The position numbers and the translations under genes were made by a program. 64,000 nucleotides of DNA, from positions 15,829,837-15,893,836 of the forward strand of contig NC_087073.1 in assembly GCF_026151205.1 (NCBI RefSeq), given 5' to 3'. Each line of letters starts with the position of its first letter. The stretch's first letter is position 1. Below, in pieces: positions 36,701 to 49,500 of the stretch. The DNA comes from Bolinopsis microptera. Its lineage: Eukaryota > Ctenophora > Tentaculata > Lobata > Bolinopsidae. Below the pieces are notes generated by a model that did not search any database, had not been told where the DNA came from, and saw only the letters and a program-made list of their open reading frames with translations.

Positions 36701-39700
36701 TAGAACCAACAGAACCTAAGAATCACTGGGAATAAAGCTATTTTTAAACCGAAAAGAAGCTACATCATAAAACATTTTGGAAGTAGCATATGTTTTATAA
36801 AAACGGCCCATTCAAACAATATTATATATACAATAAATTGAATCGAGTGATGCAATTGGCAGAGCACAATCATAAATCATGAGCAATATATCTCAGCTTT
36901 CCCTCATAGCTCTTTTCAGGATCAAGTTGAAGAACTAATTGGATATAGGGCCGTCCATACCATCATTGTCTTGGCCAGAATATGCACAGTGAAACAATCA
37001 CAGTTATAAAACATTAATACTAGTTAATGACATATAGATGTTAATCAATATTAGTGAATTTCAAAAATAAATTGTCATTTTTAAAAATTACATGCGAATA
37101 CCAATCAACTAATATGATATTATAGGAGTAGTAACCATTAATTTACTATGCAAAATGCCCCAACCACATAGTGTAAAATTTATATAGAATTCAAATTCCA
37201 TATCGTCATTAAACCTCAATAGTCCATAAATCGCCCAGGAAAAATTAAAAATAACTTCTTATATACCTTACTGTCATACTACAAATTAATTAAACATTTA
37301 AATCTGTTAACCAGAGATAAATTTTCTAAACCAATGCAAGTGAAATAATTTAGAACAATAAATGAATGCCTAATGTGAGATCACTGTCAAGGGTCCTTGT
37401 AAAAAATCCTGTAAAAGAGATAGGAGTAACTTATATAGAAGAAAAACAGAAGTTGCGTCCTGTTGAAAATAAATACAATATCTAGAATATAAATTTAGGA
37501 AAATAAAATAACATTCAGTCAATGTGTCGTCAAAATGTACAATTATCAAATGTTAAAACTGGTGATACAGTTCACCAAAATAAATACTAAGTATAATAAT
37601 CAATAAATTAAATGTGGTCTATAAAACTACACTAGGTTTAATAGTCAATAAATTAAAAGTGGTTTATAAAACTACCACTGTGCGAACCCTTATATCAATA
37701 TTAAGAAAATAATAATGATCATAATATATAAATAAATACAACATTTTATAAAGCCCGCCTTATAGCTAATCATATAACTCGATAAATTTAAAATCTGGAG
37801 ATAAACTCCCAGTCTTTCTAAAGCGGCTCTTACATTAACCTGAGCTAAGTTTAATTGAAAATTAGACATGACAAGTCATTTACCTATGTAAATGCAAAAT
37901 CATCAAATGCTAGAGAAAAGAAGTAATGTTTTTTAAAGTTTGGTCTTTGAAGATGTAACTGACTCAGCTGATCTTATGTCGTAAGGGCAAGGAATTAAAT
38001 ACTTAACTGCACATGACTAAAAGCTTTTCTCTGTGTTTTACATATTAGTATGAGGCGGAAAACTAAGGGTAAAAAAATCAATATCAAGACGTACATTTTT
38101 AAAACTTGCTGCACTAGGAGATATCAACACTTTTAAGTAAGGAGGAGCTATATTATGATATCATGTAATGTGAATTTAAGATAATGAAGTTAGTAGTATT
38201 ACTGAGGCTGTTTTATACATAACACTACAATTTAGATGTCTGATGGGTATCTAACGATACCTGATCTTTTGACAGCTCCCTCCTCATAAGGCTCAAACAC
38301 ACCGATTTTCGATCAATCAAGTATTGAGTCGACCATAAAAATTCACAGTATAATATGTGTAGATCCAACCAGAACCTTAAGATCACTGATAAAGCTATTT
38401 TAAACCGAAACAAGATGCCTACAATCATAAACAATTTGGAAGTAGCATTATGTTTGTATAAAAACGGTCATTCAAACAATATTATATATACAATAAATTG
38501 AATCGAGTGATGCAATTGGCAGAGCACAAATCATAAATCAATGAGCAATAAATCTCATCTTTCCCGTATACTAAAACTCTTTTCAGGATCAAGTTGAAGG
38601 ACTAATTGGATATATGGCCGGTCCATACCTTCTTTTCTTGGCCAGAAATGCTAACAGTTAAACAATCACAGTGTATAAAACATTATCTAGTTATGATCAT
38701 ATAAGATGTTAACATGATTAGTGATATTCATAAATAAATATAGTCCAATTTAAAATTACATGCGAATAACCAATCAAATAATATGATATATAGGAAGTAG
38801 TAACCATATTAACTATGCAAAATCCCCACCCACATAGCGGTGTAAATTTATATAGAATCAAATTCCATATCAACAATAAACCTCATATCAATATAATAGC
38901 CCAGGCAAAATAAATAACTTCTTATATACCTTACGGTCATAACACAAATTAATTAAACATTTGAATCTGGTAACCAGAGTATTAATTTTCTAACCTATGC
39001 AAGTGAAATAATTAGATGCAATAATGAATGCCTAATGAGTATCATCTGTCAATGTCCTTGTAAAAAATCTTTATAAGAGATATGAGTAACTATATAGAAG
39101 AAAAAACAGGAAGTTGTCGTCTGTTGTGAAAGAAATAAATAATATCTAGAATAAAATTAGAAATATAAAATAACATTCATCAATGTGTCGTCAAAATGCA
39201 CAATTACAAATGTTTCAAAACTGGGTGAACAGTCCACCAAAATAAATACTAGTATAAATAATAAATAAATTAAATGTGGTCTATAAAACTACCACTAGGT
39301 ATAATAGGTCAATAAATTAAAAAGTGGTTTATAAAACTACCACTGTGCGAACCCTTATCAATATTAAGAAAATAATAATGATAATAATAATAAAAATAAA
39401 ATACAACATTTATAAAACCGCCATTATACTAAAGCCATATAACTCGATAAAATTTAATCCTGGAGATAAACGTCCAGGCTTTCTAAAGCGGCTCTACATA
39501 ACTGATCTTAGTTTAATTGAAAATTAGACATGACAAGTTCATTTTTAACCTATGTAATGCAAAATCAATCAAATGCTATGAGAAAAGAAGTAGTTATTAA
39601 GTTGGGTACTTGAAAGATGAAACTGACTACTGATCGTTATGTCGTATGCAAGGATTAAATACTTTAACTGCACAGTGACTAAAAGCTTTCTCTGGTTTAC

Positions 39701-40276
39701 ATAGTTAGGAGAGGGCGGAAAACTAAGGTAAAAATAACATTATCAAGACGTACAATTTTTAAAACATTGCTTCCGTAGAGAATAACAACTCTTTAATTAA
39801 GGAGGAGCTATATTATGATATCATGTATGTGAATTAATGATTAAGGAAGTTAGTAGTATTACTGAGCAGTGTTACATAACACTACAATTTAGATGTACTG
39901 ATTGGTATTTAACGATAACCAGATCTTTTGACAGCTCCCTCCTCATAAAGGGCACAGAAAAACCGATTTGTTCGATCACGTTGAGTCGACCAATAAAAAT
40001 TCACAGTAAATAATATGTGTAGATCCAACAGAACCTTAAGATCACTGCTAAATGCATTTTAAACCGAAAAAGATGCTACTATCATAAAAACATTGGAAGT
40101 AGCTTATTTTTATAAAAACGGTCATTCTAACATATTATATATACAAAAAATTGAATCGAGTATGCCAATTGCAGAGCCAATCATAAATCATGAGCAATAA
40201 ATCTCATCTTTCCTCATAGCTCTTTTTCCAGGATCAAGTTAAGCCCGAATTTGGATAAAGGGGCCGTCATACCTTC
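15722..40276. repeat. ~1.66-kb satellite array, about 14.8 units
   Basis: The phrase AATAATGAATGCCTAATGTG recurs at about 15723, 17393, 19040, 20703, 22381, 24078, 25748, 27418, 29086, 30738, 32389, 34060, 35707, 37366 and 39017, a mean spacing of 1664 bp. The last unit stops after GGGCCGTCATACCTTC. Each unit contains about 430 bp matching the 3' end of the LINE at 52581-53013 (last ~80 codons plus 3' UTR, minus orientation), and a part matching 59255-59403. Units differ by scattered single-base gains and losses that change from unit to unit, so short open frames here are meaningless. No host gene is present. Confidence 0.93.
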
Positions 40277-40514
40277 ATGGAATTTTACCTATAGTTGGAG
40301 CCGACTCATTAGCATCAGAACTTGTTCGTTTACTGAATACACTGAGTACACTGTCTAATAATAAGAAAACTTACTGACTTTTGACCTCAATCCGTAGTCC
40401 ATGACATGACGTGCCGGTCAAGAAATGTTATAATAACTGAAAACTATCTTAAATAAAAGGGTAAGTGAAAGTAAGGGGACTCTTGAGTCTATGTAATCAA
40501 ACATTAGCTCAAAC
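40277..40514. other. Unassigned stretch between satellite and last MON2 exon
   Basis: Presumably the start of the next MON2 intron. I could not find an exon encoding the continuation of MON2 here. Confidence 0.5.
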
Positions 40515-43500
40515 CTGGAATAAGCTGATCCACAGAGTGTCAAAACAGATTTCAGAAGGGTGGGTCTGTCTGAGTGCCACGATAGGCCCTGATATTATCT
40601 CCTGTTTCCTGATCTCACCGCATTCTTCAGTTGAGTTGCTAGAGATCTTGTCATGGTTCTGGTACAGGAAATCACTGATGTGCCACTGAAATTATATTAG
40701 GTTTAAGAGAACTGATCAGGGGTAGGTATTATCGAGGTGACGAGGAAACTGATTCGTTTCAGAATATTTAACATGCTGTTCGTTCGTGTCCTCATACTCT
40801 AGAATACGTTATAGTTCCCCTAACATTTAGAAGTGACCACAATAAAATGCTCACCAGAAGTCCCACGGCAGTGAGACTAATATTGAGCTCAGCTCTCTGA
40901 TGTCCGAACCCTCCCGTCACCTCGACACACTGCGCTATACAAGCAGGGTGGATGAGAGGTAGGAAGTCGTTAACGAGGAGATGTTGGGAGAGGAAACCTT
41001 GCCGTACCACTGTTTCTCTGAGGATGTTAGGTTTTGTTATAAGACGTACAATTAATAGCTCTCATTTCTAAATAACGTTCAAATAGTACTTGAGGAGCAG
41101 GATGCTGTTGCCCAATTTTATTTATGTTAGAGAGTCGAGTGAACAAAAGTTGTTTTGAGTCAAAAGAGGTGGAACTTACGAAGAAGCATGGCCAGCAGTG
41201 ACGACGGATCCCAGGATGTAGAGAACGGGAGGCCACGCAGCGAGCGGTAGAGTGTGGCCCCGTGAGTTAAGGATGTCATGGAGACATTCCAGCTGTTTTA
41301 GTCGGACATCCTCACTTCTTATCTCGCACATTTCTACCAGAGGACCCAGTAATGATGTCGTCAGTTCCTGAAAATGGTTATTTGTAAAATACTAGCTGAT
41401 TATTTGTTAACTTTTTGTTGCTGTGCTGAAAAAGCTGCACAAGACATTCCACGCACAGAATCGAAGTTTAAATTTGCTTTTAGTCAAAGAGTTTTGAGAA
41501 CGAAAAACTCAGAGCCATGCAAACGATAAAACGAAAACTTGCTTTCTAATATAATATGAGATTGACAAGATATCTTTCTCACAATCACACAAAAATCACT
41601 TTATCTTACCAATCCAGTCACATTTCTCGGGACATACGGCTGATAAAAAGTATAAAAATGGTAAGCAGATAAATCCTCTTCATAATATCTACATGATTAT
41701 TGCTTAGTTAACACCACAGCTTGAACAATGCATTGACGGCAGATTTTAAGAAGTAAAACCTAGGGTATACTCAGTACTCACAGCATTCTGAGATAATGGG
41801 AGACTGTGGTCCGCCTCAATAGCAGCACGGAGGAGTTTAGTGAGAGAAAGAGCACCCCAGGTACGGCGAGGAGTGTATTTCTCGTGGCAAACTGTGAGAA
41901 GGTGAGCAGAGACTTGCTCCCATAGCAGGTGTAATCGAGACAGGTTTACTAGGCATGTTTCTAGGATCTTACCGACTGAGAACAGCGACTTTTCCTGAAA
42001 CGATTATTCATATATTCACATGATATCCCATATTCCCATGTGATGCATAAAATCAAACTCCTGTAAAGGTATAAAACCCACATTCAAGTTATCGAACTTA
42101 CTCTGGTAGTGGACGCCTCAGTTTCAGCCGAAAGCTGACAGAGAGCTTGTATCAAGTGCATGAGGGCCTTTTCAGAGAGGTATTGTGAACTCTGGAACAG
42201 TCTAGATAACATGCTACATATGATCGGGAGATCTGCTGAGAGAGCAGCTGTCTTCACCTGCAGGAGAAATAGATCGTGATCTTGATTATAAGGTTAGAGC
42301 TTACATTTTCAATTAAAATGTCTAATTTAATTTGTTCAAATAGGCTAACAAATTCTCTAATTTTCTTCACTCACCACATTAGCGCCATCAGCAGATGGAC
42401 TTGGAACTAATTGTCCGTTATCAGTAGGAACCAGGCCCAGTATCCAGGTCAGATGTTGCAGTGTTCTGAGAACCATGTTCCAACCAGTTCCCAGTATCTT
42501 GCCGTGACAGTGCGCCATGGAGAGGAGGGACCTCATGCACTGTATGTTCTTAGCGGACAACATCACTAGATGCTTGTCGTCCTGAATGTTCATCTTAAGT
42601 TAGTAAGGTAAAATGAGGAGAAAATGTGTTGTTGTTGTGTAAAATTTGTAAGCATTCGAATGAACAAATTGCATATTTGCGGCGTTCAATTTATCAAGAA
42701 CTGAACATTTAAATACAATTCTCTCACCTCGACATGCTTAACTCCAGTAATGAACAAGTCGTAATGTGGGGGAAGTGACGCTTTACACAGCGCAGTGATG
42801 AACGCATCTCGGGCAATGTTAATTCCAAGAGAACCACAAAGGCTAGCGAAGTCCTGGTGACTTTTAAGAACAAGCTCTCTTGCAGTTTCATCTTGAGCTG
42901 CGTCTAACAGTAGAGACAGAGCTGCAAGTAGACCGTGCCAACTTGCATTTGTCATCTCTGACACTGTTGCCATCAACTCGTCGTCAGAGTTAGATTCAGC
43001 CTGTAGATGTTAAATGATAAAGTGTTTATAATATACCATCTGTTATTGTTTCTAAGAAGCGGCTGTAAACTTCATTATAACACCAATGGACTAAGTTTAA
43101 TGTGTACATACTACATCAATACATCGTAAGTGTGAATACAATCGGACAGTATATATTATGTATTAATGGCCCACCACGCGTACATCCGTGCGAAGGCGCG
43201 ATGCTGTCATGGAAAATGCTTTTTTGATACACTTTCAATACAGAGTTTGCATCGCGCGTTACAAATACGCGTCTTTTAAGCGACACATTTTTACCTCTAT
43301 TTAAATTCCTCCGATTAACAACAACACGATTTATCCAAGCGCCAACACTCACAAGATTATGACTCTGAAATATGCTGTTGATGATGTGGAGGATAGCTGC
43401 ATAAGTGACCCCCAGTGTGTACCCATCCGTGAACGGTGGGGCCTCCGTCTTCTCTAGTGCTGATAATCTGTAACAGGTGTGGTATATTAGACCTGCAGTT

Positions 43501-46500
43501 TCGCTCCAGCGCTACTCAAAATAAGCTTTCAAGCGGTCATTAATGGTCTTGGTACCAGACATTGGAAATAGTAGCAGTTTCAAATTACTTTCAGTCAAAA
43601 GCTTTTACTTTCTCATACGAGCTTTAAATTAGCAGTGCTTACCATGTTTAAATTAAAAACAAGACAATGTTAAATATGACTGCTACATGTTAACAAACAT
43701 TAGAAGAAACATGAACAATGTATTGTAGATATGGATATAATTACTTACAGTAAAGGTTTGAAAGTGCTCCTCATACTGGGAAGTGCTGATAACATTATGG
43801 TTGTGTGTCCCAGCGAGAATATAATATTGTCCAGGGGCTGCTGTCCTAGATGTACTGGACTCGCTACACCTGTACAATATGGGGTATTGAACTTTGCTGA
43901 GACATTGTTTGAGTTAAAATACAATTATTTTAATTCTAGGTTAACCATCATGCTTCGTCAAAGCAAAATCTTCCGATCTAGCAATAGTCTTCATGGGATG
44001 AAAAACACCGAGAGCTGGGTTAGTACAACTCTACATTACTCTCAAACATATCCACTACTTTGAAATGTTGCATGTGATGTAATTGATGATTTGCGAAACC
44101 AGAGTGTTATAAGCTTTTAAGTAAAGTAACTAGATTGGCGATATCTAATGATCGGCTATTAGTGTACATTGTGTCGCAATGCGAGACATCGGCGAGACAT
44201 TGTCGCTTGTCCAGCGGTAAATGAATTTTACACATAAACCTGATTCATTTAGCAGTATTGTATTGCACATCATAATGTTATCTTGACATATTATGATAAA
44301 TTATTAGTTATACGGTAAATATCTGACTAATTACACATGCCAACATGAAAAAGCATTAACACCAGCCAAGTTTGTGGTTAGATTCCGGCATTCCTAAAAC
44401 CACACAGAAAATGTGGAGTGATCACTAAAACAACGGCCCACAAAATGAGGATCTTACTAAACAAACCATTTTGGCTGGCAGGAGTGTTCCCCGTGAACAG
44501 GGACTGAAGGAAGCCCCCCATTGCTCCCATTATTTCGTGGAACACTTTAGAACTCTGGTCTTGTAGGTCGTAACTTTTACAGAAATCAGATAAGAGCGCA
44601 GGTTCACTGCATACCTGAGGTTATCAGTTGTTAAAGGTATCGGAACCGTCTTCTAAACTTCATCAGCTTCTCTTTGAAGTTTGAGTAGTTAGATCATATC
44701 TCTGATCTCTATTCAAAATTCTAACAAAATATCATGTCATCTGATCAGTAATAATTTGTAAAATATTTAGCATGTTATGTAGCACACTGGACAACATACT
44801 TGATGTAAAACTTCGAGAGCAACAGTTCGTTGCCAAAAAGGCTTATCAGCATCTAGAAACTTCACAATGATCGATAAGAATATTTCACATTCAGTTACCT
44901 GGTAAAGTGAGTTATTATATTAGACATAATCATGCGACATTACATTATCCAGGAAAAATAATTACCCTTTAAATTCTCAATGTTACATCCAAAATTTTAT
45001 TTGGAAATACAAATCTCAGATATGCAGCCATGATACCCAAAATTTAATTTAGTCATAAAAGTCTAAGTTATGCAACCCCCAGTCGCTGAATAAATTCGCA
45101 ACATGTAACGTATGATAGATGAAATAATCATACTGACCGAGTGCATTGTGAACTGCTTAACAATATTGGTTACTTTAATCACGACAATATCAAGCTACAT
45201 TGTTTTAAGATCACGTACCAGTTCTGAATGATAATTCTTCAGCAAACAGTGCACGATCCTAAGCAACCTGACACACACAGAAAAGAGGTTACTATCAGAA
45301 GTGGTGCTGGGTTTGGGTCCTCCTCTGCTGTGTTTTATAGAGGGGGAGAAGAGCTTTATTATCAGGGGACACACCCGTTCTTTTAGCAGGAACGTGAACT
45401 CCTTTTGCTGTGGTGTGGTAAAGGTATGTTATAGTTATGTGGTGAGGAAAGTTAATGTATGTACATTGTACATTATTATAATATTTAATCACAATATTGT
45501 TTGATGTAATTAGCACCGAGGCAATAGTGTACTACCTTGATGTAATTACTACTATAGAGTTTTAAGTATCCAGTCATTTGGACGTGTGCCAAGTTTCAAT
45601 ACAATACATCTAAAGTGTACCCATATAGAACTGACAGCTGAAATCACTCGAATTGGCACGGTCCACCGACAATACTATTTTTAGGTTAATTTTGATTGGC
45701 TGACCGTGCTAAGATTATCTACTCTTACTACTTTACTAACAATTCTAAATCTCTAGGTACCAAGAATTGTATTGCTATTCGATCTAATAACAGAGTTTTA
45801 AATGTAGTTGAGGACGTTTGTTTAGAACAATATAAACTAGGAAGAAGATTGAAGCGTCATGGATAAAGTCACTCTCCCCGTCCTAAATTTATAAGTCTCT
45901 GTACAGTGTACGTGATATGTAGTTTTGTTGCTGTGATCCTTCGTTTATCAGCATTCAGCATGAATACATTCCTTTGTTTGCCAGTGCACGAATACATTCT
46001 ATTTCTAACTCCGCCCTCTCACCATAAACATTTTCTACTTTTAATTTCCACCTCGTCCCTCTAGTCCACTAATTAATCGCAAACTGTTTAAAAACATTGT
46101 GGTTAACTCACACTCACATCAGTAAAGGTATCGTGAGAGGAGACCAGTACGTTCTCCAGCAGCTCTAGTCCAAATGTTCGGGGCACCTCCTTCACACCGA
46201 CCAGCCAATAGGGAGGCTCCCAATTAGTCAGCTGACATATGTCCTGTAGAGGGGAGGATAGTTGTTATTTGTCAAGTTTTACAGTTATTAAATTGTTAAT
46301 TCGTGGGGGAGGATAGTCGCTATTTGTCAAGTTTTCCTTTTACAGTTATTAAATTGTTAATTCGTTAGCTGCCGTACTTTAATTTAGAGGAATGAATGTT
46401 ATGAAGGATTTTTATTTCTGTAACATTTTACGGCCAATCCCAGCTTTCCTCGTGGCCAAGTAACACCAAGCTAATTAGTAATACTACTACTGCTACCCGC

Positions 46501-49500
46501 TGTAATATTGTCATTTAAACAAATTACAGAACTACAAATCTATTGCATCTATTGGTATGGGTGAATATTATGTAATGGGATTAAATATTATATCTAATCT
46601 AGTCATATCCAGTCCGCATATCCAGACCGCACACTACCTAGGACTAGTAGCGTCTCAACACACATAATACACTAGTTATAATACACTAGTTACACTACTT
46701 ACTTTAGAGCTTTAGGTTACCTTACACACATTGTTCAGCTGAATATTGTGGCCAATATTATCTGAAATACAACTAAGACTATTCCTCATTTCATACCCTA
46801 CACACAAGGATATCTTTAGCAATAAATCTCTGTCCATTATATGACTCAGTGTGTACACCAAAATAACACCCCATATAAGCTTAAATAATATAACGGTCTC
46901 TTTTGTACGGTTCTCTGAAGACAAAGCTCCAACAAAATGATCGGGTCCTGCAGTGATCTACAGTTTCGCAATATCACTAGTTGGTGTCATTCACGCACAC
47001 TCATAGGTGCAAGGGTACATTTAAAAGTAAAGATCATTTCATTTTTACTGAGCAGGATAATATATTGCTTTGGAGAATTAATCTAGGCCAATTCAATCAA
47101 CAAAATTAACGAAATGATCAGAGCTCTGATCATTTCTTTAAATTTGTTGATTGAATTGGCCTAGATTCTCCAAAGCAGAGCTGACATATAGGTTTGCACT
47201 CTGCACTTTCAGCAACAATACTATAATAACCACGCTTAGGTCTTTCTGGCATGTGTAAATAGTGTGAGTGGCGGAGTTAATTAGTGAATAATAAAATTTT
47301 TATTTTTTTAAAAAAAACTAAAAAAATTAAACACTTCAAATCTATTACATTAATTGAGGACGTTACAGAAGGAATTAATTTAATATAACAATAAAATTTA
47401 ATATATATTTTGTAATTCATACTTACAACCTGGATATTTGATACATTTGGTCGTGTTTACAAATAAAGCTGGTATGTAGAAGAGATAATATTAGCTTTTA
47501 GTGATATCGTCACATAATTAACGATGATTTACTTATCAATTTACAGTAATAGGACACAGCAGTTCTAAGACCGATTAGTGCATTTTTGTTTGATAACTTG
47601 ATAAGTAGTTCTATAGTCACTGCTTATCAGCTTTATATTACTAAAGTGTTTAGTTTGTTTCATACTATACTATAGATTTTCCGAGTGATTGTACCCCATC
47701 CATAATTTCTTACATGCTACGAATTTTTGACTGAGAAATTTGTGCCTTTGTTACAATTGTTACTTTTAGTTTAATAAATTATGATGATTATATATGAATT
47801 TTATTTGATAGATTGCTTATCTTAAAGTTTAATGTTTTACAGGCTCTAATGATGTATTTTTACGAAGATTTCAAACCTTACGTTTTGTTTCGTGTCCAAA
47901 AGCATTATATAATTAATTTAATATGGTCCTCGGAGTCCTGACTCTCCCCCCCTTTAAAGGGATGGCGTCCTCTCTGAGATTCTTGTGGCATGTATAAATA
48001 ACACCTTGATACCACGCGTCACATGATAAAGGTATCACATATTTGAGACACAAACTGCTTGTAATACACACATACTCCGTAATGTTTTATCAGTTTTACC
48101 TTAGTCACGTTTGATTAAGTCACGTCTTGTTCGAAATTGTTTTTACTTTCTGTAACTTTCTGTTACGGTGGCATCACCGCTCCATACGTGACTAGCTAGC
48201 TTGGAGGTCGTTATTAGTCTTTAAACGTACATTAGTTTGAAGTTATCTTATTATAAGGGACTAGTGTAATAGTGGGCAGCGGTTTTACAGCCTACACACC
48301 TCATTTGTCGAATGAAGTGTTGTTATGAGCTGCATCTCTTACTAGGAGCTTTGGTTTTCTGACTAGTAACGGCCTTCTTTTTTCATGTCCACTATCTAGA
48401 TTCTAATTTTTATAGTTGGGAGCTCTGTGAGTGTGTTTTTGTTCTTACGACTGTATTTTTACATGGCATAAATCAAGAGGCTTGCATATAATGAACATAT
48501 TGACACGGGTGCAGAGTTGAGTCTGTACGAACCTAGTAGTTTCAGATCCTTGTTTAACGTGCGTACAGCAAGAACATCCACTACTTTAGCCCGGCGAGGC
48601 ACATAACTCCCCTACAACTCCATGACAAATGTTTCATATATACTAGCGAGTTCACAAGTTATATCCTTGTGTTTGAGAAGAGCTCGTTAGAACTGCTTCC
48701 TTTCCCTTCAGTATGTTCTGTTTCACCGTAGTTTATTTTAATACAGAGCTTAGCAACAAACATTGATACAGCTTGATCATTCATGCTTCCTAATGCAATT
48801 AAACTCTCGGTTAACATTTTTATTTCTGGAGTCAGGACATTAATACTTGTGAGTCTCTTTTGCTTGACCAATCCAAATAATCACATGTAATTGTGACTTG
48901 AATAACGATGATTGTAACACTACATACCCATAAAAGTAACGTAATTAATCATTGATACGTAGAAAATAAATTGTTCCATGTTGTGTGTACTTTTGTTACG
49001 TGTTTATTATTGAGCTCTGTTATCTCATCTCTTATCGCTCAGGATAATAATATAATGTACTGTATAAACGATACTCTCTACCTAGAGGAATCAGCCTCGA
49101 ATTCCTGGAATATCTCTGAACTGAGCCGGAATGACACATTTTGTAAGGGTGTTTACACGTTTATCAGATACACTTCTGCACCACTGGGCCTGGCTATCAT
49201 CTTCATCAACATCTTAGCTTTCAAAGCTATAAGTAAGTATCAGCTATTTCATGAGACTGCGCATTGTAAAATTTAGTGATGTTCATATTAATTTGGAGCT
49301 ATTTAATCATTAATAGTATTTGCCGATTCCCGGTATCTGACAACATTTTCATAGAAATTAAAAGATTGATTATTCGTGATATCTTTTTCAGGCAATGTTA
49401 TGAGATCACATCTATCGTTTGGAGGAAACGCTGTAACTCTAAAAGGGATCACCTTTTTTGACGTGATGAACGGATGTTTTCTGTTAATATACTTCGTTGA

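Noticed and set aside
16632-39527. Many short open frames inside the satellite
   Set aside because: They occur in repeated, error-rich sequence. Those with any likeness to proteins (for example 24827 to 24636) are just the LINE C-terminus carried by the unit.
48659-48871. 70-codon minus-strand open frame considered as a missing MON2 exon
   Set aside because: MON2 exons 5 and 6 already join in frame with family-consistent sequence, so no exon is needed here, and the frame matches nothing in MON2.
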